This document shows positions 10,276 to 21,990 of a stretch of 49,654 nt of DNA, piece by piece. Below the pieces are notes generated by a model. It worked only from the letters and a program-made list of their open reading frames with translations. It had not been told where the DNA came from and did not search any database. Where the stretch lies: assembly GCA_021804985.1 (NCBI GenBank), contig JAJZGD010000004.1, positions 1-49,654 on the forward strand. The letters run 5' to 3'. The first letter of the stretch is position 1. Every line of letters starts with the position of its first letter. Position numbers and translations under genes: made by a program. The DNA comes from Planctomycetota bacterium. Lineage in GTDB: Bacteria; Planctomycetota; Phycisphaerae; WQYP01.

Positions 10276-11106
10276 CTAGCTTTGGGCCGCGCCGTCTGCA
10301 GTGTATAGGGGGAACTTACCTGGCCGATTCTGCGTTGGCACCTCTGAGGATAGCGACGCCGGTGACTCCAATGCCTCCGGCGTGGCGCGATGGCCTGCGG
10401 CATAGGGCATTACTCTGCCCGTAATGCCATCAAACTCCTGCAGGCTCGCCGGAATCGCCTGTGCCCACTGGGCCTGTTGCAAATAGGCGATGCGGCCATC
10501 GCGAAGAAACTCGATCGCATCGTAACTGGCCTTGGCCTCTGGAAAAACGCAGTTATTAATAAACCATTCCAAGCCACTGAATTTGGCCTTCATAATTTCA
10601 CGCGCTCGCTCATAAAGCGACTGGAGCATTTCGCGGCCGGTTGCCGGCTCGTTCTCCATCGCTTCGCGCAGCACGCGGTAGCCCTCAATGGAAAGGTCAC
10701 GCCGTTTTATTGCCTCCGGCAGGGTGCGAGCCACCATCGCGGCCCGGTATGATTCGCTGTTGGCAATTACGTGGGTGGGAAAAGTGAGGAAGAAGTCGGT
10801 GCGCTCCGCAACGCCCCCATTTTGCATGATCGAAAGAATCACCAGATTTTTGTTGGGATTGCACACGCGATGAATCACACCGGGGCGGAAATACACCACT
10901 TTATTGGGCTCAAGTTTTACCACCTCGAAGCCTTGAAATGAGAGTAATTCCAACTCTCCGGTCCCTGCGATGACGAAATAGGACTCAGCGCTGACACTGT
11001 GAAAATGGGCCCCGCCAGCGATAATCCCATCCGGTCCGGGCTGATCGTAAACTTTAATTCGGCTAAGCCCGATGCCGCCAGGCAGCAGTAATTCTCGAAG
11101 ATCCAT
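10276..11106 (-). CDS. cupin-domain protein
   Basis: GGAHFHSVSAESYFVIAGTGELEL...VVYFRPGVIHRVCN cupin motifs 1 and 2. Confidence 0.7.
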   Translation of the reverse strand: MDLRELLLPGGIGLSRIKVYDQPGPDGIIAGGAHFHSVSAESYFVIAGTGELELLSFQGFEVVKLEPNKVVYFRPGVIHRVCNPNKNLVILSIMQNGGVAERTDFFLTFPTHVIANSESYRAAMVARTLPEAIKRRDLSIEGYRVLREAMENEPATGREMLQSLYERAREIMKAKFSGLEWFINNCVFPEAKASYDAIEFLRDGRIAYLQQAQWAQAIPASLQEFDGITGRVMPYAAGHRATPEALESPASLSSEVPTQNRPGKFPLYTADGAAQS

Positions 11107-11384
11107 CCCAATATTCTAGCGAATGTCGGCGGAACTCGCATCGGACGATTGAATTGGCGCGGGGTGATGATCTGCGGCTACGGCAGCCGAGCGGCGTGGC
11201 ACGAAAGATTTCAACCGGTGCACGAGTGCGTGCGGGGTGCGGCAATGCCAACGGCGACAACGCCCGTACGTGGCCCGCGGTGCAAATGCGGGAACGGCTA
11301 CGCGCAATTTAACATAACATATATTATCGGACGTTAAAAATGCCCCGGCGGGGGAGCGCAGCCCCCCGGCTGGCCAACGCCATT

Positions 11385-12359
11385 TCACGCCACCAACGCC
11401 GCTCGGCGGTCGCTTATCACATCCGTAATGATCCGCTCCAGGCTCATCGTCGGTGTAAAACCGATGGCCTTCCTGAGTTTACTGATATCCGGAACGCGCC
11501 GCGGCATATCTTCAAAATTGCTGTTGTAAACCTTGTCATACGGCAAAAGCTGGATTTCGCTGGCACTTTCCGCCTGCAACTTAATCATATTTGCCAACTG
11601 CAGGATCGAAATTTCCTGCGTGCCGCCGATGTTATACACCTCGCCGGCGGCCTCCGGATGGGCCAAAAGCCCCAGGATGGCCGCCGTGCAGTCTGCGACA
11701 TGGGTAAATGTTCTGGTTTGGGTGCCGTCGCCATAAACCGTCATTGGTTGGTCGCGAATTGCCTGATCGACGAGGCGCGGCATCACCATTCCATAAGCGG
11801 GCGACTGGCGGGGTCCTACCGTATTAAAAAATCTTGCAATCGTTACGGGAAAGGCGCCCTGATGGTGAAACGCCAGTGCCATAAATTCGTCGAGCGCTTT
11901 TGAGCAGGCGTACGACCAACGGCTTACGGATGTCGCTCCAATAACGCTGTAATCGGTTTCCCGCAAAGGTGCGTGTGTTTGCAGGCCATAAACTTCGCTG
12001 GTGCTGGCCAAAAACAGAGGTTTTTCAAATTCGCGGCAGGCCTGAAGCACACGTTCCGTGCCCACAACGTTGGTGAGGATGCTCTCCAGCGGATTTTCAA
12101 GGATGTATTTTACGCCCACGGCGGCGGCCAAATGGATGACGTGATGAGCCGTTCCCACCAGGCGTGAGAGTGTCGGTGCATCGGTAATGCTGCCGGGAAT
12201 GAATCTCAATTCGCGGTTGCCAAAGAGATGTGCCAGGTTATGCCGATGACCGGTGGACTGATCATCGAGCACATAGACGCCGTTGCCACCGGCGAGAAGT
12301 GCCTCGCAAAGGTGCGACCCAATGAAACCTGCACCGCCGGTTACCAGATAACGCTTCAT
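11385..12359 (-). CDS. NAD-dependent epimerase/dehydratase (extended SDR, nucleotide-sugar epimerase-like)
   Basis: MKRYLVTGGAGFIGSHLCEALL Rossmann motif, YACSK catalytic motif, RFFNTVGPRQ. Start set at MKRYLV (12359) rather than the 12395 start in the ORF track. Confidence 0.87.
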   Translation of the reverse strand: MKRYLVTGGAGFIGSHLCEALLAGGNGVYVLDDQSTGHRHNLAHLFGNRELRFIPGSITDAPTLSRLVGTAHHVIHLAAAVGVKYILENPLESILTNVVGTERVLQACREFEKPLFLASTSEVYGLQTHAPLRETDYSVIGATSVSRWSYACSKALDEFMALAFHHQGAFPVTIARFFNTVGPRQSPAYGMVMPRLVDQAIRDQPMTVYGDGTQTRTFTHVADCTAAILGLLAHPEAAGEVYNIGGTQEISILQLANMIKLQAESASEIQLLPYDKVYNSNFEDMPRRVPDISKLRKAIGFTPTMSLERIITDVISDRRAALVA

Positions 12360-12394
12360 TAAAAATATCCTTTCACCGAGCACGAATTCGGCCA

Positions 12395-12450
12395 AGGCTT
12401 AAAAATCTGTCCCATTATTATTTAGATCATATTGGGACACATTTAAGCCT
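12395..12450 (-). terminator. long imperfect inverted repeat immediately 3' of gltX; probable intrinsic terminator
   Basis: Arms aggcttaaaaatctgtcccat (12395-12415) and attgggacacatttaagcct (12431-12450); on the minus strand TGTCCCAAT..AATGGGACA is followed by GATTTTT. Confidence 0.6.
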
Positions 12451-12452
12451 AA

Positions 12453-14063
12453 TCAGCTGCCGCTAACGCCGGCTACCTCTTTTTCGAGCCGTTTGAGCCG
12501 GTCGAGGGTCTGATCCCTGCCGAGCAGCAAAAGTGTTTCGAGCAAGGGGGGCGACACCGCTCCCCCACTGACGGCGACACGCAAAATTTGCGCGGCGCTG
12601 CCGCGCTTCTCACCCATCGTAATAATACTTTCCATGGCCGGGGAAATCCCTTCCGCGTTCCATGGGTTGGCAGCGGCCAAGAGAGAAATAATCTCTTGAA
12701 GGTGCTGCGGCCCGGAGGCTATGCGCACGAATTTATCAACGGCTTTCGGATCCAGCGGGGGCGCAGAAAAGAAAAAGCGGCTGTTTTCCGCCATTTCCCC
12801 CAGCGTTCCCATGCGCTCCTGATACATCGTGAGGAGTTTGTCCAGCATTGCCGGATCCGCCGATTTAATGGGGTAATCGGTGACGGCATTAAATGCCTGC
12901 ATATGCTGAGCTAAGTCTTTCAGCGACGCGCGGCGGATATATTCGCCATTCATCCAGAGCAGCTTTTTGCGGTCAAATCGGCCGTTGGTCTTGCCGATGC
13001 CTTCGAGGGAAAATAAATCGAGGAGTTCGTGGCGGGTGAGAATTTCCCGATTTTCGCCCGGTGCCCAGCCGATGAGCGCGATGAAGTTTAGCAATGCATC
13101 ATGAAGATACCCGCTGCGCCGAAAATCCTGCACCTCGATTTCTGGCAGCGCAAGGTGAAGGGCTTGGGCAACGGCGGTGGTAACCGCCGAATTATCCTGC
13201 TTTTGATGCAAAAATTTTCCCAATGCCTCCGGCTCTACCTTCGCCATCGCGGCCAGCGTTTCCAGAGTTACTTCCGGCTTGTTTTTCATCAGAAGCTGCG
13301 CCGCATGCCGGGCAGCTTTGCTTTTGTCGCGCTTGGACATTTTGGTGTTGTCCATGTTAAACACCAGCGGCATATGGGCATGTTCCGGCGGTTTCCAGCC
13401 CAGCGCCCGATACAATGCCAGGTGCTTGGGCGTGTTCATTAAATGTTCCTGCGCACGGAGCACATGCGATATTTCCATCAGATGGTCATCGACAACCACG
13501 GCAAAGTGATAGGTTGGAAAGCCATCGGATTTTCGGATGACAATATCGTCGTGTTCTTCGGCGCCCACCTGAATGGGCCCAAGAATCAGATCATGGAAGG
13601 AAATTTCCTCGTGGGGCATTTCGAATCGCAGCACGCACGGGGTTGAACCCTTGGGCGCACGCCCCGGCATTTGCCGCCGATAACGAAAAGGGCGTTTTTC
13701 CCTTTCGGCCTGCGAGCGCATGGCGGCAAGTTGCGCGGGTGTCTCCCATGCTTCATACACGTGCCCGCTTTTTGCAAGGGCATCAATAAAACCGTTATAG
13801 ATGTCCAGCCGCGTGGACTGGAAATATTCGTTTTTTTCTTGCCCCGGCACCGGACCGCGATCCCAATCAAGGCCCAGCCACTGCAGGTCAGACAAAATTC
13901 CCGCCGCAGATTCAGCCGTAGAACGTACCTGATCGGTATCTTCAATGCGGAGGACAAACTCGCCGCCGTGGCCACGGGCAAAAAGCCAGTTAAACAGGGC
14001 GGTACGCGCCCCGCCGACATGTAAAAAGCCGGTTGGCGACGGTGCAAAACGCGTTCGAATCAT
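12453..14063 (-). CDS. gltX: glutamate--tRNA ligase
   Basis: MIRTRFAPSPTGFLHVGGARTALFNWLFAR, FVLRIEDTD, KMSKRD. Start set at MIRTRF (14063). Confidence 0.94.
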   Translation of the reverse strand: MIRTRFAPSPTGFLHVGGARTALFNWLFARGHGGEFVLRIEDTDQVRSTAESAAGILSDLQWLGLDWDRGPVPGQEKNEYFQSTRLDIYNGFIDALAKSGHVYEAWETPAQLAAMRSQAEREKRPFRYRRQMPGRAPKGSTPCVLRFEMPHEEISFHDLILGPIQVGAEEHDDIVIRKSDGFPTYHFAVVVDDHLMEISHVLRAQEHLMNTPKHLALYRALGWKPPEHAHMPLVFNMDNTKMSKRDKSKAARHAAQLLMKNKPEVTLETLAAMAKVEPEALGKFLHQKQDNSAVTTAVAQALHLALPEIEVQDFRRSGYLHDALLNFIALIGWAPGENREILTRHELLDLFSLEGIGKTNGRFDRKKLLWMNGEYIRRASLKDLAQHMQAFNAVTDYPIKSADPAMLDKLLTMYQERMGTLGEMAENSRFFFSAPPLDPKAVDKFVRIASGPQHLQEIISLLAAANPWNAEGISPAMESIITMGEKRGSAAQILRVAVSGGAVSPPLLETLLLLGRDQTLDRLKRLEKEVAGVSGS

Positions 14064-14100
14064 CGGGTTCCTCAACGGAAACAAAGTTGGCGCCGCCATC

Positions 14101-15564
14101 TCACGGTATTTCAGCGGCGGCATCGCCGAAGATTGTACCCGCAGCCTGCTCCTGAGTTGAGGTGATGGCAAAGGTGCCGAGTTCGGCGGCGCCGGGGCCG
14201 CTACCTTCCACAATCAGCCAGGGGTGGCCAAATTCGTCGGCGTATTCGTCGGCGGCGAATTGCAAATCAGCGGTGACTGAGGCCCGCTGGTCGCAGAGGA
14301 CTGCCACAGTACCCCCCTGCCCACCACCGGTAATTTTTGCGCCGTAAAAGCCACGCTGTGGACCAAACTTAAGCAATCGGCGAACGATCCAATCCGTTTC
14401 TTGCGCGCCGAGCATGGCGCGATGGCCGTAACTGGCGTGCGATGCGAGCATCAGCCGCCCCAGGCGGGTAAAATTCCCGGCATCTTCCTGGCCCGTTTCC
14501 TTTTTGAGCCGAGATATAAATTGATTCACGCGATGTGCCTCGAGCACATGGTGGTCGCCGGCGGCTCGCACACGGTATATGGTCGCGGGATCAACATGCG
14601 TGGCCGAATCGATGGTCTTTCCATAGCGCTGGATAAATTGGCCGCCGGACATTTCCACCGGCAGCAGCCGCCGAAGGTACCGAAGGTAATCGCGGCGCGA
14701 AACGTTGCCCAGATAGCCGCCGAAAATATCGCGCTGGGCTCCGAGCAGCCGGCCGTAATGGGCAATGATGGCGTGGGCCATAAATGCCGCGACCCGCGTC
14801 TTGCGATAACCGCCATCGGCCACCGAATGTTTAACGCCGCTGAAGATGCCGACCAAACGCAGCGCGGCGGGCAGCTTTTGATGGCCGATGAGTTCATGCG
14901 GCTGGCATTTGAGCAGCATAAGTCGATCCGCGTTACCGAGCATACTGGCCATTTGATCCATAATGCCGCAGGCGGCCCCCACAACCTGATTCTCGATTTT
15001 TTGCGCCAGTACTGCGGCCTCCGGCGCATCAATAGAAAGGCGATACGCATGGGAAATGGCCATGAGCGTTGCATTCTCAAGTGCCGCACTTGATGACAAG
15101 CCTGCCCCGGCAGGTAAGTCGCTCATACATGCGATGGAAGCGCCCAACGCACGCGGGCTTAAATGCCTTTGGCGAGCGAGCACCCAGAAAGCGCCGGCAA
15201 GATATAGTGCCCACCGATCTTCGCGCACCAGCTTTTCACGTATGGATTCCGCCGGCACCAGCGATCCGGAGCCATAAAAATCATCCAGATTAAACGCCAC
15301 CTGTTTATATTTTCCATCGCTCAGGTAGGATCGAACAACGACCTGCCGATCACCCCGCTTTTGCAGCGTTACGGCCGTGCCCAACGCCAATGGCATTTCA
15401 CAAACCGTTGCGCCGGTGTAATCGGCAATACCGCCCATCACATCGAGGCGCCCCGGCGCAAAGGCCGCCACAGCCGGTGAACTGGGGTTAAAAAATCCAT
15501 CCCGGTAAACGATCTTGCGAAGAGAAGGAATCAGATAATGGTACCCCACCTGCTCAGAAGCCAT
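14101..15564 (-). CDS. GHMP-family sugar kinase, L-arabinokinase/galactokinase-like
   Basis: APGRLDVMGGIADYTGATVCEMPL, LPAGAGLSSSAALENATLMA (GHMP ATP motif), KIENQVVGAACGIMDQMASMLG, GVKHSVADGGYRKTRVAAFM; resembles plant L-arabinokinase motifs as recalled. Confidence 0.82.
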   Translation of the reverse strand: MASEQVGYHYLIPSLRKIVYRDGFFNPSSPAVAAFAPGRLDVMGGIADYTGATVCEMPLALGTAVTLQKRGDRQVVVRSYLSDGKYKQVAFNLDDFYGSGSLVPAESIREKLVREDRWALYLAGAFWVLARQRHLSPRALGASIACMSDLPAGAGLSSSAALENATLMAISHAYRLSIDAPEAAVLAQKIENQVVGAACGIMDQMASMLGNADRLMLLKCQPHELIGHQKLPAALRLVGIFSGVKHSVADGGYRKTRVAAFMAHAIIAHYGRLLGAQRDIFGGYLGNVSRRDYLRYLRRLLPVEMSGGQFIQRYGKTIDSATHVDPATIYRVRAAGDHHVLEAHRVNQFISRLKKETGQEDAGNFTRLGRLMLASHASYGHRAMLGAQETDWIVRRLLKFGPQRGFYGAKITGGGQGGTVAVLCDQRASVTADLQFAADEYADEFGHPWLIVEGSGPGAAELGTFAITSTQEQAAGTIFGDAAAEIP

Positions 15565-17074
15565 ATTCTCTCCAACGTCCGGTCACTCGGGCTACGGTGG
15601 CCGAATCCATAGCGATTTCCTCGGGCCATTGGCGAACGGTTCCCTCTCCGGGCCACTTGCGGGTGGCATCAATGCCGAGTTTGCTCCCGGCACCCATGGC
15701 TGGCGCCGCATGATCGAGGATGTCCAGCGGGCCTTCGGTAATCACAGTGTCGCGACGCGGGTCTACGTTGGCGGCAAGATGAAACAGGACATCATCCAAA
15801 TCATGCACATCCACGTGCTCATCCACCACTACAATCATTTTTGTCCATGCCATCTGGCCTGCACCCCAAACCGCATGCATCACCTTGCGTGCGTGGTACG
15901 GGTACTGCTTTTGAATTTTAATAAATGCACAGTTATGAAAGACCCCGAACATGGGCAATTCATAATCGATAATATCGGGTATCAAAATTTTCAGCAGCGG
16001 CAAAAATATGCGCTCCGTCGCCTTGCCGAAATAATAATCCTCCTGCGGCGGCTTGCCGACGATGGTCGTGGGATATATGGGATTTTTTCGATGGGTGATG
16101 GCCGTTACATTAAATACGGGATATTGATCCGCGAGGGAATAAAAGCCGGTGTGATCGCCAAAAGGCCCCTCGAGAATGGTTTTTTCCGGATCGACAAATC
16201 CTTCAATGACGATTTCGCAGTTGGCGGGTACCTCGAGGGGAATGGTTTTGCACGGCACGAGTTCGATTGCCCGGCCCATGAGAAAGCCCGCAAATACATG
16301 CTCATCAATACCCGGCGGCAGTGGCGCGGTTGCTGCGTATGGCAAAACACTTTCCCCGCCCAGGGTGATGGCCAACGGACAAGGCCGACCCGCTTTGGCC
16401 CACGCCCGGAAATGGCGTGCCCCATCATGATGCATATGCCAATGCATGGCGGTTAGCTTTCGATCAAAAACCTGCACGCGATACATCCCGAGATTTCGGA
16501 CATTGGTCTCCGGGTGCTTAGTCACAATCTGGGCCATGGTGATATATCGGCCCCCGTCATTTGGCCAACATTGAATAATGGGTAAATCGAAAAGGTTCGC
16601 GTCATCCGTCTTTACCACCTGCTGACATGGTGCCGCGCCCCCCACCACACGGGGGCCGAGCGATGAGAGTTTCAGCAGATCAATGCCCTTTTTGATTTTG
16701 CCCATCATGGTGCCGGGAACCACGGGCTGAGTAAGCTCACTGATTTTTTCCGCCAATGCCTCGAAGTTTTCACACCCCAACGCGAGTTGCAGGCGCTCGG
16801 CTGATCCGAATATATTAATCGCCAGCGGCACGTCGGAACCAATCACCTTTTCAAACAAAAGTGCCTGGTTGATCGCCGGCGTGGAATGGCGCGGCGCACG
16901 AGCGTCGAACGGTGCAACGGCCGACGGGTATTGGCCGGATCGTGTGGGCGCTTTGCTAACCCGATCGGCAATTTCGGTAATTTCCAGATGCGGATCCACC
17001 GGCACGGATACGCGGCGCAGCTCCCCCCTTTTTTCCAGGGCGGCAAGCAGTTCTGTCAGCGTATCAAAAGGCAT
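15554..17074 (-). CDS. UbiD-family (de)carboxylase
   Basis: PLAINIFGSAERLQLALG, EGPFGDHTGFYS, IVGKPPQEDYYFGKATERIFLPLLK, VVVDEHVDVHDLDDV; UbiD/menaquinone decarboxylase family. Confidence 0.9.
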   Translation of the reverse strand: MPFDTLTELLAALEKRGELRRVSVPVDPHLEITEIADRVSKAPTRSGQYPSAVAPFDARAPRHSTPAINQALLFEKVIGSDVPLAINIFGSAERLQLALGCENFEALAEKISELTQPVVPGTMMGKIKKGIDLLKLSSLGPRVVGGAAPCQQVVKTDDANLFDLPIIQCWPNDGGRYITMAQIVTKHPETNVRNLGMYRVQVFDRKLTAMHWHMHHDGARHFRAWAKAGRPCPLAITLGGESVLPYAATAPLPPGIDEHVFAGFLMGRAIELVPCKTIPLEVPANCEIVIEGFVDPEKTILEGPFGDHTGFYSLADQYPVFNVTAITHRKNPIYPTTIVGKPPQEDYYFGKATERIFLPLLKILIPDIIDYELPMFGVFHNCAFIKIQKQYPYHARKVMHAVWGAGQMAWTKMIVVVDEHVDVHDLDDVLFHLAANVDPRRDTVITEGPLDILDHAAPAMGAGSKLGIDATRKWPGEGTVRQWPEEIAMDSATVARVTGRWREYGF

Positions 17075-17301
17075 GGGCAGTCCTGAGCACTGAGATCATT
17101 GGCCGACGGCATTTTATCCGACAATCCAAAAAGTTTCTTTTGCGTGTTTTTAGGGGGTGCTGGCCCATTTATTACAGATTAAAGTTTTTATTCATTCCCG
17201 TGGGCGCGCTGCGCTTTCTTGGCCATTTGAGGGGCTGTGGGCGATGGCGGACCGCCCTGCCGGCCGCTGGCACAGATGGCAAAGCTGGGCGCGCGGAGCC
17301 G

Positions 17302-18798
<1,497 letters not shown>

Positions 18799-19686
18799 TT
18801 ATTTCATCGCCTCGACGCCGCCCATCAATTCGGCCAGCTCGGATGTAATCTGCGATTGACGCGCCCGGTTGTAATCACGCGTGAGCAGTCGCGACATGCT
18901 TTCGGCGTTTTCCGTCGCTGCGGCCATCGCCAGCATCCGGGCAATCTGTTCAGAAACAGCGGAATCAATAAACGCCTGAAATGCCGCGGATCGAACCATG
19001 GTGGGCAGCAAATCCGCGAGCAGGATGGGGGCATCCGGACTGAATTCAATATCCGGCCGCACCACCCGTTTGCCTCCGGTGTCGGCGGCGGAGGCAAAAT
19101 TGATCGGAAGAACATCCTGAAGTACCGGACGCTGCTGGCCGACACTCAGAAATTTCATATAAGCAATTTTGATGGCATCAATCTGACCGCTCGTGAAATC
19201 GTCCATCAGATTTTGCGCTATCGGCAACATTTCATCCATGATCGGGTTATCACCGACATTTACATACGCCTGCCGAACAGTTCTTCTGGCGAAGCGGAAG
19301 TAGGCGCCACCCTTGCGGCCGCCAACATGGATGTCCACTTGTGTGCCCGCCTCTTCAAGCTCGCGCACGCGGGCCATAACCATTCGCAGAATGCTGCTGT
19401 TAAAGCCGCCGGCTAGCCCGCGGTTGCTGGTGACAACCAGAATACCGACGCGGCGGATCGGACGGGTTGCGAGCAGCGGATGACGAACGGCTCCCGGTGA
19501 ATGCCCAATAGACGCAGCAACGGTATGTACCAGATCGGTGAGGCGCTCCACATAAGGGCGGGTGGCTTTGGCGCGTCGCAGCGACTTTTGGAAGCGCGCA
19601 GTCGCAACCATCTGCATCACCTTGGTGATTTTTCGGATGTTACGTACCGCCTTGCGCCGTTTGATAATTTCCCGGGCTTTTGCCAT
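18799..19686 (-). CDS. atpG: F-type ATP synthase subunit gamma
   Basis: MAKAREIIKRRKAVRNIRKITKVMQMVATARFQKSLRRA; C-terminal YNRARQSQITSELAELMGGVEAM. Confidence 0.96.
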   Translation of the reverse strand: MAKAREIIKRRKAVRNIRKITKVMQMVATARFQKSLRRAKATRPYVERLTDLVHTVAASIGHSPGAVRHPLLATRPIRRVGILVVTSNRGLAGGFNSSILRMVMARVRELEEAGTQVDIHVGGRKGGAYFRFARRTVRQAYVNVGDNPIMDEMLPIAQNLMDDFTSGQIDAIKIAYMKFLSVGQQRPVLQDVLPINFASAADTGGKRVVRPDIEFSPDAPILLADLLPTMVRSAAFQAFIDSAVSEQIARMLAMAAATENAESMSRLLTRDYNRARQSQITSELAELMGGVEAMK

Positions 19687-19700
19687 ATGCGTTTAACCCT

Positions 19701-21305
19701 TCAGCGGGCGCCCCCCGCCTGCGTGGACGGGTTGGTGGCCGCAGGTTTGCCCAGCAGGCCGTCGAGTTTCTTTTTATTCAGTGGGGTTACATTGGTGAAA
19801 TTCGTGATAACTTCCACCAGCTTCTTCTCAATGTCCGGCGTCAGATCACGCAGTTCCATAAGTTCTTTGCGAACTGCTTCGCCGGCGGATGTCCAATAAT
19901 CAATGAAATCGCGTTCCCATTGCTGCACATCACGTATGGCGACATTGTCGAGGAAGCCTTGCGTGGCAGCGTAGATCGAAGCAATCTGATCGACCACTTC
20001 CATCGGTTGGTATTGCGGCTGCTTGAGGATTTCTACCATGCGCGCACCGCGATCGAGCTGCTTTTGCGTTGCGGAATCGAGATCCGTTCCAATTTGGGTA
20101 AAGGCCTCCAGCGCTCGATAAGATGCAAGGTCCAGCCGCAGTGATGCCGCCACCTTCCGATGTTTCATCGCCTTGATTTGCGCCGCACCACCGACGCGGC
20201 TGACGGAAATGCCGACGTTAATGGCTGGGCGCACGCCGGCATAAAAGAGATCCGGCTCCAGATAAATTTGCCCATCGGTAATACTGATAACGTTGGTGGG
20301 AATATAAGCGGATACCTCGCCTTCCTGTGTTTCAATCACAGGTAACGCGGTCAGCGAGCCGCCCCCATTTTCCTTGGATAGTTTGCAGGCGCGCTCCAAA
20401 AGGCGGCTATGGAGGTAAAACACATCGCCGGGATAGGCCTCCCGGCCCGGCGGGCGCCTCAAAAGCAGCGAAAGCTGGCGATACGCCTGGGCCTGCTTAG
20501 AAAGATCGTCGTAAACACAGAGCGTTGCCTTGCCTTTCCACATGAAGTATTCCGCCATGGCACACGCCGCATACGGGGCAATATATTGCAGCGGAGCGCT
20601 ATCGGCGGCACTGGCATTGACGACGATCGTGTAATCCATTGCGCCATTGCGGCGCAGCACATCCACCACTCCGGCGACAGTCGATTCCTTCTGACCGATC
20701 GCTACGTAAACGCATATCACTTCACTCGGCGTGCCGAAGAATTTTTTCTGGTTAAGGATGGTGTCTACCGCCACGGCCGTCTTTCCGGTTTTGCGATCGC
20801 CGATGATCAACTCACGCTGGCCGCGGCCAATGGGAATCATCGAGTCGATAGCCTTTATGCCGGTCTGGAGCGGTTCCTTGACGGGCTGGCGATCAGCGAT
20901 TCCGGGTGCAATGATGTCCACGAGCCGGCGTTCGCCGGTCTCGATGGCGGCGCCGCCATCAATGGGCTGCCCCAGCGGATTAACGACTCTGCCAAGCAGG
21001 GCCGCCCCCACGGGCACGGACAACAGCTTGCCGGTCGCCTTAACCACATCCCCTTCTTTAATGTCGGCGAAATCTCCAAAGATCACGGCGCCGACCGTTT
21101 CCTCTTCAAGGTTAAACACCTGGCCGAAAATTCCATTGGGGAATTCAAGCATTTCTCCCGCCATCGCGCTGGTAAGTCCGTAAATGTGGGCAATGCCATC
21201 GCCCACGTCGATTACACGGCCAACCTGCGCAACATCGAGTTCATCCTTGTAATTGGTTATTTCCCGCTGAATAACGGATGTGATTTCATCAATTTTAAAC
21301 TTCAT
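19701..21305 (-). CDS. atpA: F-type ATP synthase subunit alpha
   Basis: [78 protein letters not shown]. Start at MKFKIDE (21305). Confidence 0.96.
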   Translation of the reverse strand: MKFKIDEITSVIQREITNYKDELDVAQVGRVIDVGDGIAHIYGLTSAMAGEMLEFPNGIFGQVFNLEEETVGAVIFGDFADIKEGDVVKATGKLLSVPVGAALLGRVVNPLGQPIDGGAAIETGERRLVDIIAPGIADRQPVKEPLQTGIKAIDSMIPIGRGQRELIIGDRKTGKTAVAVDTILNQKKFFGTPSEVICVYVAIGQKESTVAGVVDVLRRNGAMDYTIVVNASAADSAPLQYIAPYAACAMAEYFMWKGKATLCVYDDLSKQAQAYRQLSLLLRRPPGREAYPGDVFYLHSRLLERACKLSKENGGGSLTALPVIETQEGEVSAYIPTNVISITDGQIYLEPDLFYAGVRPAINVGISVSRVGGAAQIKAMKHRKVAASLRLDLASYRALEAFTQIGTDLDSATQKQLDRGARMVEILKQPQYQPMEVVDQIASIYAATQGFLDNVAIRDVQQWERDFIDYWTSAGEAVRKELMELRDLTPDIEKKLVEVITNFTNVTPLNKKKLDGLLGKPAATNPSTQAGGAR

Positions 21306-21356
21306 GTATATGCACCTTCCCATATGCCGCCAACAACCATCGGCGGCCTTAAGCCT

Positions 21357-21956
21357 TTACGGCAAAACCATTTGTCCAAGGTTCTCGGCGAGATCGGTAA
21401 ACAGCGCGTGCTTAATGCTCGCCTTAAGATCAGACAAACGCTGCCGAGCCGAACCGTCAATAAATGTATCGCCGATCTTAATCTGAATGCCCGCGATAAG
21501 TTCGGGCAAGATGGAGATTTTCAACATAACCTGCGAACCGTATTTTTTATTTAATTGCGATTCAATGCGCGAAGTTTGTTCCGGGGTGAGGGGCGCCGCG
21601 GAAAAAATATGAACGCTCGTGCGTCCGCATCGCTGGTGATGAACATCCACCACCGCGGTAACAAATTCCGGAAATAACTCGAGCCGATCCCGGTGCGCCA
21701 TCGACCGCAGCGTCGCCATGGTTAGTGGATTGAGGCACGCGCCAAACGCGCCAACCAAAATTTGAAGCTTTTCCGCACTGCTGATGGTTTCAGCACTAAG
21801 CAGGCTCATCAGGCCGCTTTTGGCCTCGAGCAAAGCACGCAGCGACTCCATATCATCGAGTACATCGGCAACCGATCCGACCGCCGCCGCCGAATCGTAA
21901 AGTGCAGCGGCATATACCGCAGCTATGGAACTCTTTTTTGTCGGCTCATGACTCAT
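21357..21956 (-). CDS. atpH: F-type ATP synthase subunit delta
   Basis: AAVYAAALYDSAAAVGS N-terminus and ISILPELIAGIQIKIGDTFIDGSARQRLSDLKASI C-terminal delta signature; synteny. Confidence 0.92.
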   Translation of the reverse strand: MSHEPTKKSSIAAVYAAALYDSAAAVGSVADVLDDMESLRALLEAKSGLMSLLSAETISSAEKLQILVGAFGACLNPLTMATLRSMAHRDRLELFPEFVTAVVDVHHQRCGRTSVHIFSAAPLTPEQTSRIESQLNKKYGSQVMLKISILPELIAGIQIKIGDTFIDGSARQRLSDLKASIKHALFTDLAENLGQMVLP

Positions 21957-21990
21957 AACTTAATTCCAATCGCCGGATACCGGTAAACCA

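Noticed and set aside
17075-17301. Possible hidden atpC in the gap after atpD
   Set aside because: Only 227 bp, no ORF with epsilon-like sequence in the supplied track; too short for a normal epsilon subunit.
20409-21554. 381-aa plus-strand ORF antisense to atpA/atpH
   Set aside because: Shadow ORF opposite conserved coding sequence; no recognisable domain.
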